Shown one piece after another: positions 44,336 to 54,000 of a stretch of DNA of 64,000 nucleotides (within the stretch, counting starts at the first letter, position 1; every line of letters starts with the position of its first letter). Under the pieces are notes generated by a model. The model worked only from the letters and a program-made list of their open reading frames with translations. It made no database searches and was not told the DNA's origin. The translations under genes and the position numbers were made by a program. The stretch spans positions 310,001 to 374,000 of the forward strand of contig CAWIMY010000007.1 in assembly GCA_963837355.1 (NCBI GenBank). The letters are read 5' to 3'. Source of the stretch: Aureispira sp963837355. Its GTDB lineage: Bacteria > Bacteroidota > Bacteroidia > Chitinophagales > Saprospiraceae.

Positions 44336-47300
44336 TTAAGCCATCTTTCGTCGCCGCAACCAAAAACCTCCCGCTAATAAGGACAAGAAACCTAAACCAA
44401 GCACACCCCAAGCCCAACTCAATGGATCATCGGCCAAAGCAGGAAGAGGAGCCGTATTTCCTGAAAGTACAAAACCACCCCAATAGAACGGCGCTAACAA
44501 ATTAGGTTTGTTGCGGTTGACCTTTAAATAACTAATTTTTGCTTGTTGTAACGCCTCATCTTTGGGCAATCCGCGTTTTAGATTTTTGTAGAACTCCCGC
44601 ATCAATACTTCCGTAGACCAGTCCGAAACAGGCCATTTACTCATAACAATATTGGGTACGCCTGCATAAGAAAAGCCCCGCGCAATACTCACTACACCTT
44701 CGCCTTTTTTGAGGCGGCCCATACCAGAGTTACAAGCACTCAGCACCGCTAAATCTGCATTCAACCGCATATTGTACAGCTCAAAGGCGTGTAAAATACC
44801 ATCTTCTTCCCCTTCATTTCTCAAAATCAAACTAGAAAACAAAGGGTCCACATCGTTAACTACCCCATGCGTCGCAATGTGCAATACTCCGTACAATTGG
44901 GCATCCTTCTTAAATTGCAACTCAGACGCTCGCTTGGCCAAGTAAGCAGGGCTATCGAATAAATCGGCAATGTGTTGTGCTTCTTGTTGCGCTCCAGGCA
45001 AGGCAGACAGATTATCGCCGATACCTTTTTCGCTGATAATGCCTTCCATGGCAAAGAAATCGGGGGCCCAAGTAGACATTTTTTGAGGGGCTTTGTTTTT
45101 TTGCTGTTGCTTGCTGTGCAAAAACATACTGGCCGAATAATTATAGCAAATCGGGTAGGCTTCGATGACAAACTTGGCATTGCTGTAGGTGGCTGGGCCT
45201 TTGGCCGATTCGTCAATGGGTTGCATGGGTAAGACCCCAAAAGGAATGTAGCTCAACTCAGCATCAGGAGCAATAATCAGTTTTTTGCCCTTGATGAACG
45301 GCTCCAAATCCTCTAGCAACTGTTGGTATAAATAATAGCCATACTTGGCGTATAAATCGGCTTTGTTGTGTTTGAGCGCGTGTTGTAATTTTTTGACTAC
45401 AAAAGAGAGTTCGTAAGGCAAGACTTTAAATTGGCTCTTGATTTCCGTTTTACTAATGGCCAAGGTGTACACAAAAGAATCTGTGGCAACATATTCTAAG
45501 AAAACTTCGTCTGCACTTAAATTTTCTTGCAAGCGCTGGAGCTCTACGGTACGGCTACTGTATTTGAGGTCATAATACTCAGGGTAGTTGCGTTCAAATT
45601 TTTTGAGCAAGGTATTGTGCTTTTCAGTGGTTACTTCAATTTGCTCTTGCAACTGATCAATGCGCTCCTTGCTGGCTTGGTCGCCTTGTTGGAGTTCGTA
45701 AAACACCTCTGCTTTGAGGTAGGCAATTTGTACTTTTAATCCATTCTCCAAAACCGTCTGCTCCTTTGAAATGCCCGCTACTTTCATAGATTTGAGATCT
45801 TGGACGGTTTCAAACAGTACGGCACTTTTGGACAACTCTGCATAAGAAAAGGCTTCTTGTAAAAATAAGACCTTGCCTGTTTTTTTGAAGAGTGTATTAC
45901 AAATAACAACGGCGTGTTGGCTAATTTTATGGGTTACATTACCCAATTTGGATTTATTGCCCTCCGTACGGTAAGTATTGCGCAATTGGTAGAGCATTTC
46001 GGTCGCAATCGCGTAATGGGCCAATATTTTTTTGAGCTCGCTCTCCGACGGGTTATCTTTGCTGCGCTCGTATAGAATAATTCCGCGTGTCGCAATCGAA
46101 TTCAGTAACTCGTACGGAAAGGGAATTTTGTTGATGTTTTCCAGTAACCGTTGGTCAATTTCTACCTCCTCCCCAATATGACTATACTGGGCGCGGTCAA
46201 TGTAGTCCATTGCTTCTTTGTACAATTGGTTGGCGAGATAAATTTCACTCAAACGCCGCTCTACTTCTGCCCATTGAGGGTGCTCTTTATTGTATTTTTT
46301 TTCAATGGTTTCTAAGGCTTCTTCATAGTATAATTGGGCATTGGGATAATCCCCTGCTTGAAAGTACAACATGCCCAAGACCAATTGAACTTCTATACGT
46401 TTGGCCGTGCGTTGTCTAGAAGGAAGCTGCTCCATCAAACGCAAGGCGGCATTATAACTTAATAAGGCCAAATTATAATCGACCGTTTTTTGTTCATTCA
46501 TCGCGTGTCGAATGGGAGCGAGCCCTCGGCGGGCAAACAAAATTTCCCAATCTTTATCTTCTTCTTTAGCGGCAATTTTATACCAAGAGACATTGGATTT
46601 AGACGGCACTAAAGCCTGAAATATTTTTCCTTGTATGAGGTAAGCCTCATAGAGCAATGGGAGGTCAGTGGTTCTTGGTGGATTTGTTGCCCATTTTTGG
46701 AGCGCGTTGCTATTAAATCCAATAGCGAGTTGGTACTTTTCTTCTTCGTAATAAATTTGCCCAAGCATCGCCTCAATAATAGGAGCTCTATACAGTTGCT
46801 GTTGTTCCTCTAGTATAATATTGCGTACTTTTTTGAGGTAGGGGATGGCCGCACTGTATTGTTTTTGCTCAAAGAAGGATAAGCCAATGGCATAATTCAC
46901 CTCAATGTCGCGTTCAACTTCATTGGCAAAATCGGCGGCGGCAGCTTCGATGGCATCCATGTATTTTTTGGCGGCTTCATCTGTGCTGAGAAGCAAGTCG
47001 TCAAAATCCCAGAAATTTTGGCGCATCAGGGAGCGATTACCAGGTTGCTCGGCAGGAATATTGGCGCGTTGCTTTGCTCGCACCAAGTCATTGTACTCTT
47101 CTACTACGTCTAACAAATCCTTTTTCTTGACACCACCTTTTTCCATAAGGGCAACAATGGTAGGCTCATCTGCAAAGTAAGCGCGCATCTGTTTGCGAAA
47201 GCCTATAAACCGCACCTTAGTTAAGGTGTTTCCCCGTTCTAAAAATAAATCACTGTTATTGAGAATGTTTTCCTTTTTGACGTATTCATAGACAACCACA

Positions 47301-47593
47301 GGCTCATTGGGGTCGGTTAGCCGACGCATAAACACCAAGGTTTCTTTGTTGCGGCTAGGATAAAGCTTAGGCGTATAAATATATTCTCCCTTTCCCCACT
47401 CGGTGAGATCCTCAGGGCGGTAACTGACGACGAGTTCCTCAGGTGCTTTAAAGGTAATACGGCTACTGTTGACCCCAAGATCAATGTTTCTAATTTTGCC
47501 ATAAATCTTTTGATTGCTGTTCTTGACAATATAGTCTTGCGCCAAAAGGGGAAGGCCGCAAAAAAAGCAGAGAAGGCTCAATAGGTATTTCAT
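44336..47593 (-). CDS. Envelope TPR-CHAT protease-like protein (1085 aa)
   Basis: ATG at 47593 gives a signal peptide (MKYLLSLLCFFCGLPLLAQ); the frame extends to 47662 with residues unlike a leader. The N-terminal 120 residues are beta-rich (YIVKNSNQKIYGKIRNIDL). Residues about 190-580 contain tetratricopeptide repeats (LSFFEQKQYSAAIPYLKKVR, LVLGMLYFQAGDYPNAQLYY). A coiled coil follows. The CHAT domain (caspase HetF-associated with TPRs, about 730-1050) has the His909/Cys954 dyad in HIATHG and LSACNSGMG. A C-terminal helix (about 1060-1080, AWGVLGLGFLSLLAGGFWL) with RRRK behind it anchors it, so the protease faces the periplasm. CHAT proteases act in type III-E CRISPR-Cas and other defence, but no such partner is here. 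Substrate unknown. Confidence 0.85.
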   Translation of the reverse strand: MKYLLSLLCFFCGLPLLAQDYIVKNSNQKIYGKIRNIDLGVNSSRITFKAPEELVVSYRPEDLTEWGKGEYIYTPKLYPSRNKETLVFMRRLTDPNEPVVVYEYVKKENILNNSDLFLERGNTLTKVRFIGFRKQMRAYFADEPTIVALMEKGGVKKKDLLDVVEEYNDLVRAKQRANIPAEQPGNRSLMRQNFWDFDDLLLSTDEAAKKYMDAIEAAAADFANEVERDIEVNYAIGLSFFEQKQYSAAIPYLKKVRNIILEEQQQLYRAPIIEAMLGQIYYEEEKYQLAIGFNSNALQKWATNPPRTTDLPLLYEAYLIQGKIFQALVPSKSNVSWYKIAAKEEDKDWEILFARRGLAPIRHAMNEQKTVDYNLALLSYNAALRLMEQLPSRQRTAKRIEVQLVLGMLYFQAGDYPNAQLYYEEALETIEKKYNKEHPQWAEVERRLSEIYLANQLYKEAMDYIDRAQYSHIGEEVEIDQRLLENINKIPFPYELLNSIATRGIILYERSKDNPSESELKKILAHYAIATEMLYQLRNTYRTEGNKSKLGNVTHKISQHAVVICNTLFKKTGKVLFLQEAFSYAELSKSAVLFETVQDLKSMKVAGISKEQTVLENGLKVQIAYLKAEVFYELQQGDQASKERIDQLQEQIEVTTEKHNTLLKKFERNYPEYYDLKYSSRTVELQRLQENLSADEVFLEYVATDSFVYTLAISKTEIKSQFKVLPYELSFVVKKLQHALKHNKADLYAKYGYYLYQQLLEDLEPFIKGKKLIIAPDAELSYIPFGVLPMQPIDESAKGPATYSNAKFVIEAYPICYNYSASMFLHSKQQQKNKAPQKMSTWAPDFFAMEGIISEKGIGDNLSALPGAQQEAQHIADLFDSPAYLAKRASELQFKKDAQLYGVLHIATHGVVNDVDPLFSSLILRNEGEEDGILHAFELYNMRLNADLAVLSACNSGMGRLKKGEGVVSIARGFSYAGVPNIVMSKWPVSDWSTEVLMREFYKNLKRGLPKDEALQQAKISYLKVNRNKPNLLAPFYWGGFVLSGNTAPLPALADDPLSWAWGVLGLGFLSLLAGGFWLRRRKMA

Positions 47594-47860
47594 GTAGATA
47601 ATTCGATGTAGGTAATCATAGTATTCTTGTTGCAGCACAACAGAGAATAGTACAGAATGCAACCATTTGGGAATGCGAAGTGGGAGAGTGGTGTCCTAAA
47701 ATTTAAAATAGTTAAGCATAAGTGAGCGAGCAAATTTAGTGCTAATCGAAGCATAAAATGGAAGTCTTAGCGGGCTAAGGCAAGATTTTATGCGGAAGAG
47801 TAGTGCAAAAAGAATTCATGAATTGCCTATAAATAATTTTGAATGATTACTTACATGCAA

Positions 47861-48985
47861 TCAACGTTTAAACGTAACCTTAGTCGCGCCAAAACCATAC
47901 TTTTCAAAGTAATCATTTTTGAAGGTCTTAACATCCCCGTGATAACGTAGATATTGAATGACCCCTTCTCGTAATTTGCCTTTGCCCAATCCATGAATGA
48001 CAAAAACCTCTTCTAGTCCTAAGTTGGCTGCTTGGGTAATAAAGTCATCTAAAGCCTGTAATTGTATCTCATACAATTCTCCCGAGGTGAATTCAGAGGT
48101 GTCATTTACTAGTTTTTCGGCGTGTAAGTCCAATTCGGGCTCAAAAGAAGCAACATCCATTAGATCTGCACGGCGAAAGGAGGAGTTTGATTTGTTGGAA
48201 ACAGAACGTTGTTCTAAGGTATAATCTTTTATAGAGGACAATGGTTTAGAATAGCCCTCTAATTTAGAAAATAATAAATAATGACTAGTGCTTATTCCAA
48301 TCAGAGGAACAGGGCCATTAGTCGTCATAAACTTCTTGTATTTTAGTTTAAAACGCTTGCTAAATTTAAAATTAGGACAGGTAAATTCTATCTGTGGCGC
48401 ATCGTTAAACTGCGCCTGCCAAAACTCGCCAATTGGGAAGTAACTGCTAGCGGGAATGACTTTGTTGAAGCCATGCTCTAGTTCTTGGTTTAAGAACAGG
48501 GAAAACTTAAAGCTAAAAGAAACAGGCGTATCGTTGACCAAATAGATGGTATAATGGTCGCTGGCAGTCTGATGAAAGGCCAAAAAGCAGCCCAAACCCT
48601 GTGGGGGACTATCGACCAAGCTCTTGGCAACAAAGGATTCTAACGCCGCAGGAGGCGTTTTTTGTTGCTTGGCTTTGATAAATTTGTTGTTGGCAGGCTG
48701 AAAGGCCTGTAGCTTGCGGTAAGTCTGTTCGTCTTTGCTGAAAAACAGATCCTCTGTACTGGGGCCGTTGTCTTTCTTGGGGGGCTTCTTGGGTAATGCC
48801 TTTTGCTGCTCCGATTGCCGAACTCCCTTGAAATTCTCTGCTAATACGATGTCTTCTTCAAACGCAATTCCCTCGTCTGCCTCTTCCATTAACCAAACGG
48901 TGTAGGTGCCATCTTGATGATCTTCTAGTATTTCGGCTTCTAAGCCAGTATATATAAAGCGAATGCGGGTACCAATTTCGAACAT
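47861..48985 (-). CDS. DUF2027 and Smr-domain protein (374 aa)
   Basis: ATG at 48985 (MFEIGTRIRFIYTGLEAEIL) is preferred to an upstream ATG at 49003 because the protein then starts at its first strand and lies close behind the -7 box. Residues 1-55 form an SH3-like small barrel, then a Lys/Pro/Gln-rich linker (about 60-120), DUF2027 beta domain (about 130-260) and the C-terminal Smr domain (about 290-374) with DLHAEKLVND, a helix, and FVIHGLGKGKLREGV. Smr domains bind or nick nucleic acids and in eukaryote NONU-1 and bacterial SmrB act on mRNA at collided ribosomes; MutS2 carries a Smr domain too. Here MutS parts are absent. The cleft motif DLH and HGLGKGKL are intact. Role in RNA surveillance is inference only. 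Confidence 0.85.
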   Translation of the reverse strand: MFEIGTRIRFIYTGLEAEILEDHQDGTYTVWLMEEADEGIAFEEDIVLAENFKGVRQSEQQKALPKKPPKKDNGPSTEDLFFSKDEQTYRKLQAFQPANNKFIKAKQQKTPPAALESFVAKSLVDSPPQGLGCFLAFHQTASDHYTIYLVNDTPVSFSFKFSLFLNQELEHGFNKVIPASSYFPIGEFWQAQFNDAPQIEFTCPNFKFSKRFKLKYKKFMTTNGPVPLIGISTSHYLLFSKLEGYSKPLSSIKDYTLEQRSVSNKSNSSFRRADLMDVASFEPELDLHAEKLVNDTSEFTSGELYEIQLQALDDFITQAANLGLEEVFVIHGLGKGKLREGVIQYLRYHGDVKTFKNDYFEKYGFGATKVTFKR

Positions 48986-49019
48986 AATATAAAGAGGTAT
49001 CAAAAACTAAGGTGAAAAA

Positions 49020-49027
49020 CAAAGATA
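49020..49027 (-). promoter_or_regulatory. -7 element of the DUF2027-Smr gene (minus strand)
   Basis: Minus-strand TATCTTTG, full match to TANNTTTG, about 35 bp before the ATG at 48985. The -33 element is not clear. Confidence 0.5.
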
Positions 49028-49453
49028 ACTATTCAACCAACACTTATAACGGAAAAGCGGTTGCATCTATGATTTATAAAAATACAAGGTTACGAAAAGT
49101 AGCGGATTTCTTTTACTTTTAGCAGTCTGTAAGCTACGGTTAATTAGGGCAAAAAGTTTCAGTAAATTCGATTGGCATAAAAAAACAGAAATAATGGGCT
49201 ATACTCTTTTTGACCTAATTGTGATTTTTTCGAGAAATAATTCAAAAAAATGCAGAAGGGTTTTAACTTAGCGGGTGCAATGCAAGATAAAAAGATTGAG
49301 AACGCGCGGTTTTCGTGCAAATATGTTGAGAGTCAATGCTTTAATTAGTTGCCCTTCAAAAGGCTTTCCCTAGACAAAACAACAAGGCTTAAGAATTTCT
49401 TAACAGCCTATTATTTAGATCAGGTCTAAATAAATTGTTGTTTTAGCCAATGC
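49028..49453. other. Divergent intergenic region before the respiratory operon
   Basis: No gene visible between the DUF2027-Smr promoter and the operon promoter. The sequence is AT-rich without strong hairpins. Confidence 0.5.
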
Positions 49454-49484
49454 TTGTAAAAGCGCTATGCGGGTTGTATTTTTG
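49454..49484 (+). promoter_or_regulatory. Promoter of the Alternative Complex III / aa3 oxidase operon
   Basis: TTG (49454-49456), exactly 20 nt, TATTTTTG (49477-49484), a full TANNTTTG match. The leader to the ATG at 49531 is about 40 nt. No other strong promoter or T-run terminator is seen before the hairpin at 63152, so it may drive about 14 kb. Confidence 0.7.
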
Positions 49485-49530
49485 TTTTGGACTTACGAGA
49501 GGAGTTGATTTTTGACAAAAAAATTACAAA

Positions 49531-50571
49531 ATGATATATCAAAGACTTTTAAGCTTTTGCGCCGCTATTTTGATGATAGCTATGTTGCCCACGGGGGCGC
49601 TAGCAGCGGATGTGAATAATGGAAAAGCACTGTTTTTGGAAAAATGTGCTAGTTGTCACAACAACAACATGGTTAGCGACATGACAGGCCCCGCCCTTTA
49701 CGGCGTACAAGGTCGCTGGAAAGCGTACCCCGATGCCCTGTATTCGTGGATTCGCAATTCACAAGCTACGGCCGATGCGGGCAACCCGCGCGCCAAAGTG
49801 ATGATTAATTGGGCGGCTTCTGCTATGACGGCCTTCGAAAACTTGGAGAACGAGCAGATTGACGACATCCTAGAGTACGTCGAGCAAAAAGGCTCTGGAG
49901 CATTGGCTTCAAAAGACGAACCTGGTCCAGGAGAGACTCAAGTAGTAGAGGAAGAAGCGGCAAGTCCTGCTTTGGGAATTAGCTTGATTCTAGTTCTCTT
50001 ATTAGCGATTGCCTTATTGGGTCGTTATATTAATGGCCTGACGCGTTTGTCACAGCAACAAGCTGGACAAGTCGTCTCTGCTGAAAAATCTATCCTTGGG
50101 GTTTTATTTAGCCCCGGTGTAGTGAAGTTGTTAATTTTTGCTTTGGTATTATTCGGAGGTTATACTACCGTTAATAGTGCGATTGGATTGGGAAGACAAC
50201 AAGGCTACCAGCCCGAGCAGCCGATCAAATTTTCGCACGTAACCCATGCGGGTGTTAATGGTATCAACTGCCAGTATTGCCACGATGGCGCTCGTCGCTC
50301 AAAGCACTCGGTTATTCCCGCTTCTAATACGTGTATTAACTGTCACGCCAACATCCAAAAAGGATCTAAGTATGGTACAGAAGAGTTAATCAAAGTGTAT
50401 GCGGCTTCTGGTTTTAACCCTATGGAGAATGCGTACATTCCTCAGGAGGCTACAGCGGAACAACGCGCTGTAATTTATGAGCAATGGTTGAGAAAGACCT
50501 ACTCTAAAGAATGGAAAGAGAACGAAAATGCTGTTAATAACGATGATTGCAGAGCAATTGGCTTCTATTGA
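49531..50571 (+). CDS. actA: Alternative Complex III subunit ActA, N-terminal part (346 aa before frame break)
   Basis: Multiheme cytochrome c subunit that takes electrons from the ActB Fe-S arm. Signal peptide residues 1-25, a monoheme domain with CASCH at 39-43, two membrane helices (about 148-166 and 190-215), then the start of a multiheme domain with CQYCH at 247-251 and CINCH at 268-272. The last 20 codons before TGA at 50569 (ending NNDDCRAIGFY) leave the family pattern; the expected continuation (PIEWVRIHNLPDHAYFNHAQ) is in the +1 frame, starting at 50528. Part of the 44-bp overlap must be read in both frames or the sequence carries an error. The gene is first of the act operon. Confidence 0.88.
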   Translation: MIYQRLLSFCAAILMIAMLPTGALAADVNNGKALFLEKCASCHNNNMVSDMTGPALYGVQGRWKAYPDALYSWIRNSQATADAGNPRAKVMINWAASAMTAFENLENEQIDDILEYVEQKGSGALASKDEPGPGETQVVEEEAASPALGISLILVLLLAIALLGRYINGLTRLSQQQAGQVVSAEKSILGVLFSPGVVKLLIFALVLFGGYTTVNSAIGLGRQQGYQPEQPIKFSHVTHAGVNGINCQYCHDGARRSKHSVIPASNTCINCHANIQKGSKYGTEELIKVYAASGFNPMENAYIPQEATAEQRAVIYEQWLRKTYSKEWKENENAVNNDDCRAIGFY

Positions 50572-50959
50572 AGGAACGTACAACCAACCTATCGAGTGGG
50601 TGCGTATTCACAATTTGCCTGACCATGCTTACTTCAACCACGCCCAACACGTTACGGTGGGTAAAATCAAGTGCCAAACTTGTCACGGAGAAGTAGAGAA
50701 AATGGAAGTGATGAAACAACACTCTCCGTTATCTATGGGCTGGTGTATCAACTGTCACCGTCAAACAGAAGTACAATTCCGCGATGGTCTAAACGCTGGC
50801 AAAAAATCTCCTTACGATGGAGACGACAATCAAGCCAACGCTTACTACACCGATTACAAATACTACGAGCAGTACCATACCGAGTTGGAGAATGGAAAAC
50901 GTAGAGGGGTAACGGTAGAAGAGATTGGTGGTTTGGAGTGTCAGAAATGCCACTACTAA
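50528..50959 (+). CDS. actA: ActA C-terminal part, +1 frame (heme motifs 4-6)
   Basis: The frame contains the rest of the multiheme domain: CQTCH (49-53 of this frame), CINCH (73-77) and the terminal CQKCH two residues before the stop. Conserved landmarks PIEWVRIHNLPD and HSPLSMGWCINCH fit ActA. It has an ATG at 50528, but no signal peptide: as a separate protein it would stay in the cytoplasm, where c-heme attachment does not take place. It therefore makes sense only as a continuation of the 49531 frame. A +1 shift anywhere from about 50525 to 50571 restores the protein; the overlapping TAT-TGA-A at the stop, or the AAAA at 50524-50527, are the two simplest places. Confidence 0.8.
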   Translation: MLLITMIAEQLASIEGTYNQPIEWVRIHNLPDHAYFNHAQHVTVGKIKCQTCHGEVEKMEVMKQHSPLSMGWCINCHRQTEVQFRDGLNAGKKSPYDGDDNQANAYYTDYKYYEQYHTELENGKRRGVTVEEIGGLECQKCHY

Positions 50960-51068
50960 AACCCGCTTAGGTGCTGCGCGGCTTATTGGCTCGTGCAGCA
51001 CGCTAGTTTATCATTAAATTACGACATAAAAAGGGGATTACCCCCGTTCCAATATATCTTATAAGACT

Positions 51069-54000
51069 ATGAATAAGAAGGAAAACAAGACTAAGGTTTG
51101 GATCAGTGCGGAAGACTTATCGAAGCAGGCCGTTGAGGAAGGAAACAATGAGTTCAACCACACCGAGACAGAAGAAACAAAAGAGCACAGTCGCCGTGAC
51201 TTTTTAAAGTACATGGGCTTCAGTGTTAGTGCTGCTACAGTAGCCAGTTGTGAAGTTCCTGTCAAAAATGCTATTCCTTATGTAATCAAGCCAGAGGAAA
51301 TTGTTCCTGGTGTGGCTACTTACTTTGCGTCTGCGATTGTACAAGGAGGAGATGTTCTTCCTGCGTTGATCAAAACGCGCGAAGGCCGTCCTATTAAGAT
51401 TGAAGGAAACCCTGGTTTGGCAACACAGCCTACCTTTACCGCAGGGGGAACGAATGCTAGAGGCCAAGCGGCTATTCTAGATTTGTACGATACCAACCGT
51501 GTAAAAACACCAGGTTTGGTAGGAGAGTACCTCAAAGCAGAGGTTATTACCAATGGTATTCAGAAAAAAGAAGCCTTGGGTAAAGCGGTCATGACTTGGG
51601 AAACCTTGGATGATGTCGTTAAAAAAGGCTTGACGGGTCAAATCCGTATTGTTACCAATACCAGTAACAGTCCTTCGTTTAACGCGGCCGTTGCTGCCTT
51701 TCAAGCGCAATATCCAGGGGCACAATGGGTACAATACGATCCCATTTCTCACGCTGCTCAATTAGATGCCAATGCCCAAAGCTACGGTGTCCGCGCACTA
51801 CCCAATTACCACTTCCAAAATGCGATGTGTATAGTAGGTATCGAAGCTGACTTTTTGGGAACTTGGATTTCTCCAGTAGAATATTCTACCGATTATATTA
51901 AGAACAGAAAACTTACCGACGAAGGGATTAAAAGTGGTGCCGAAAAAGCGATGTCTACCCACATCCAATTCGAATCGCGTATGTCTTTGACAGGGTCTAA
52001 TGCCGATCACCGTGTTTTGGTGAAGCCATCGGAGTGGGGCGCTGCTGTTGGAATGTTATATACAGAAGTAGCCAACTTAACTGGTGGCGGAAGCGGAAGC
52101 TTGTCGTTTACACCTAAATTTGCTTGGAAAAATGCTTCTAAAGCGATTAAAGATACCGCTAAAAAATTGGTCGCCAACAACCGCCGTTCTTTGGTCGTTT
52201 GTGGAATCAATGATGTCAATATTCAGCAAGTTGTCAACGCGATCAACAAGATGTTGGGAGCAGAAGGGAATACCTTAACAATGACTGCTAACGAACACTC
52301 TAAGCAACGCTTGGGAAGTGATGCTGCTGCTGCTAAATTGGTACAAGACATGAAAAGCGGGGCGGTTAATGCCGTAATCGTTTGTAATGGTGCCAATCCT
52401 GCGTATGATTTGCCCGGTACTTTGGCTGCTGAATTTGCAGAAGCAATGCCTAAAATTCCAATGACGGTTTCTATGAACTTGACCTTGGACGAAACGGCTG
52501 CTGTTTGTAAATACATTGCTCCCGACCACCATGTGTTAGAATCTTGGGGTGATGCGGAGCCTAAAAAAGGACAATTGTTTGTGGTACAGCCTACTATTCC
52601 ACAATTATTCAATACCCGTGCTGCGGGCGAATCTTTGTTGGTATGGGCGAATAAGCCACAGACTTACCACGACTTTATTAAAGCAACTTGGAAAAGTGCT
52701 GTATTCCCTGCACAAAGTGAATACATGTTGTTCCAATCTTTTTGGAACAATACCTTGCACAATGGTTGGGTAAAAGCCGCTACTGTTGCTGCTCCAGTCA
52801 ATGTAGAAGTACTGACAGACGTAGATGCTCCTGCCACTGCTGACGTTCCTGCTCCAAGCAACAACGTCGGTTCTGCCCTAGCAGCCTTGAAACAAGGAAA
52901 AACAGGTACAATAGAAGTAACCTTGTACGAAACGGTACAAATCGGCGCGGGTCAAGGTGCCAACAATCCTTGGTTGCAAGAAATGCCTGACCCTGTTATG
53001 CGTACCACTTGGGACAACTTCCTACAAATTCCTATCCGTTGGAATGGCGATACTGCTTATGCTGCGCTACCAGGTTTGGAAGGTTTGAATGATTTAAAAG
53101 ACGGCGATACGGTAACAATTACGGTAGCCGATCAACAATATACCTTGCCTGTATTTAGAACCTTTGGTCAGATGCAAGGAACCGTTTCCATCGCCTTGGG
53201 CTATGGCCGTACACGCGCTGGAAAAGCGGGCAATGGTGTTGGAAAAAACTTATACCCTGCTGTTAAAGATTTTAGCTTTGCTGCCTTAGCTACTGCTCCT
53301 GAATTATTTGGACACGACGATTTGTTCGCTTGTGTACAAATGCACCACACTTATGGCTTAACGGCTAAAGATGAGTCGGGGGAAACCATCATGCACGAGT
53401 ACAAAACAGGGGAGAAAAAGCCGCTTAACGTAGATGAGAAGATTGACAGTTTCCAAGGTTCTTTGGTAGAACGTTCTGTATTCTTCCAGTCTACAGCAGC
53501 TGATGTTAAAGAAAGCATCGCAGAATTAAAAGAGAAAAGATCAGATTACCAATACCTCAATAGCAAAGGACTATATCCAGACCGCGAAGAGATCTACGGC
53601 ATGGCCCACCACTGGGGAATGACGGTTGACTTAAACTCTTGTACGGGTTGTGGTGCTTGTACCGTAGCTTGTATGGCAGAGAACAATGTTCCTGTTGTTG
53701 GTAAATACGAAGTCAACAAAGTTCACGAAATGACTTGGTTGCGTATTGACCGTTATTTCTACGGCAATGAAGAAACGCCCAATACGGTTTATATGCCGAT
53801 GATGTGCCAACACTGTGATAATGCTCCTTGTGAGAACGTTTGTCCAGTAGCCGCCACCAACCACAGTTCTGAGGGATTGAACCAAATGACTTACAACCGT
53901 TGTGTGGGTACGCGTTATTGCGCGAATAACTGCCCCTTCAAAGTACGTCGTTTCAACTGGTTAGATTATACTTCTGCTGATATCTTCCCTTCTAACGAGG

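Noticed and set aside
44336..47593. CHAT gene as part of a CRISPR-associated (Craspase-type) or other defence island
   Set aside because: No cas genes, repeats or other defence genes are nearby, and the protein has a signal peptide and membrane anchor.
50528..50959. Second part of actA as an independent cytochrome gene
   Set aside because: It has no export signal, and its heme motifs complete those of the first part, so a frame change is more likely than a real separate gene.
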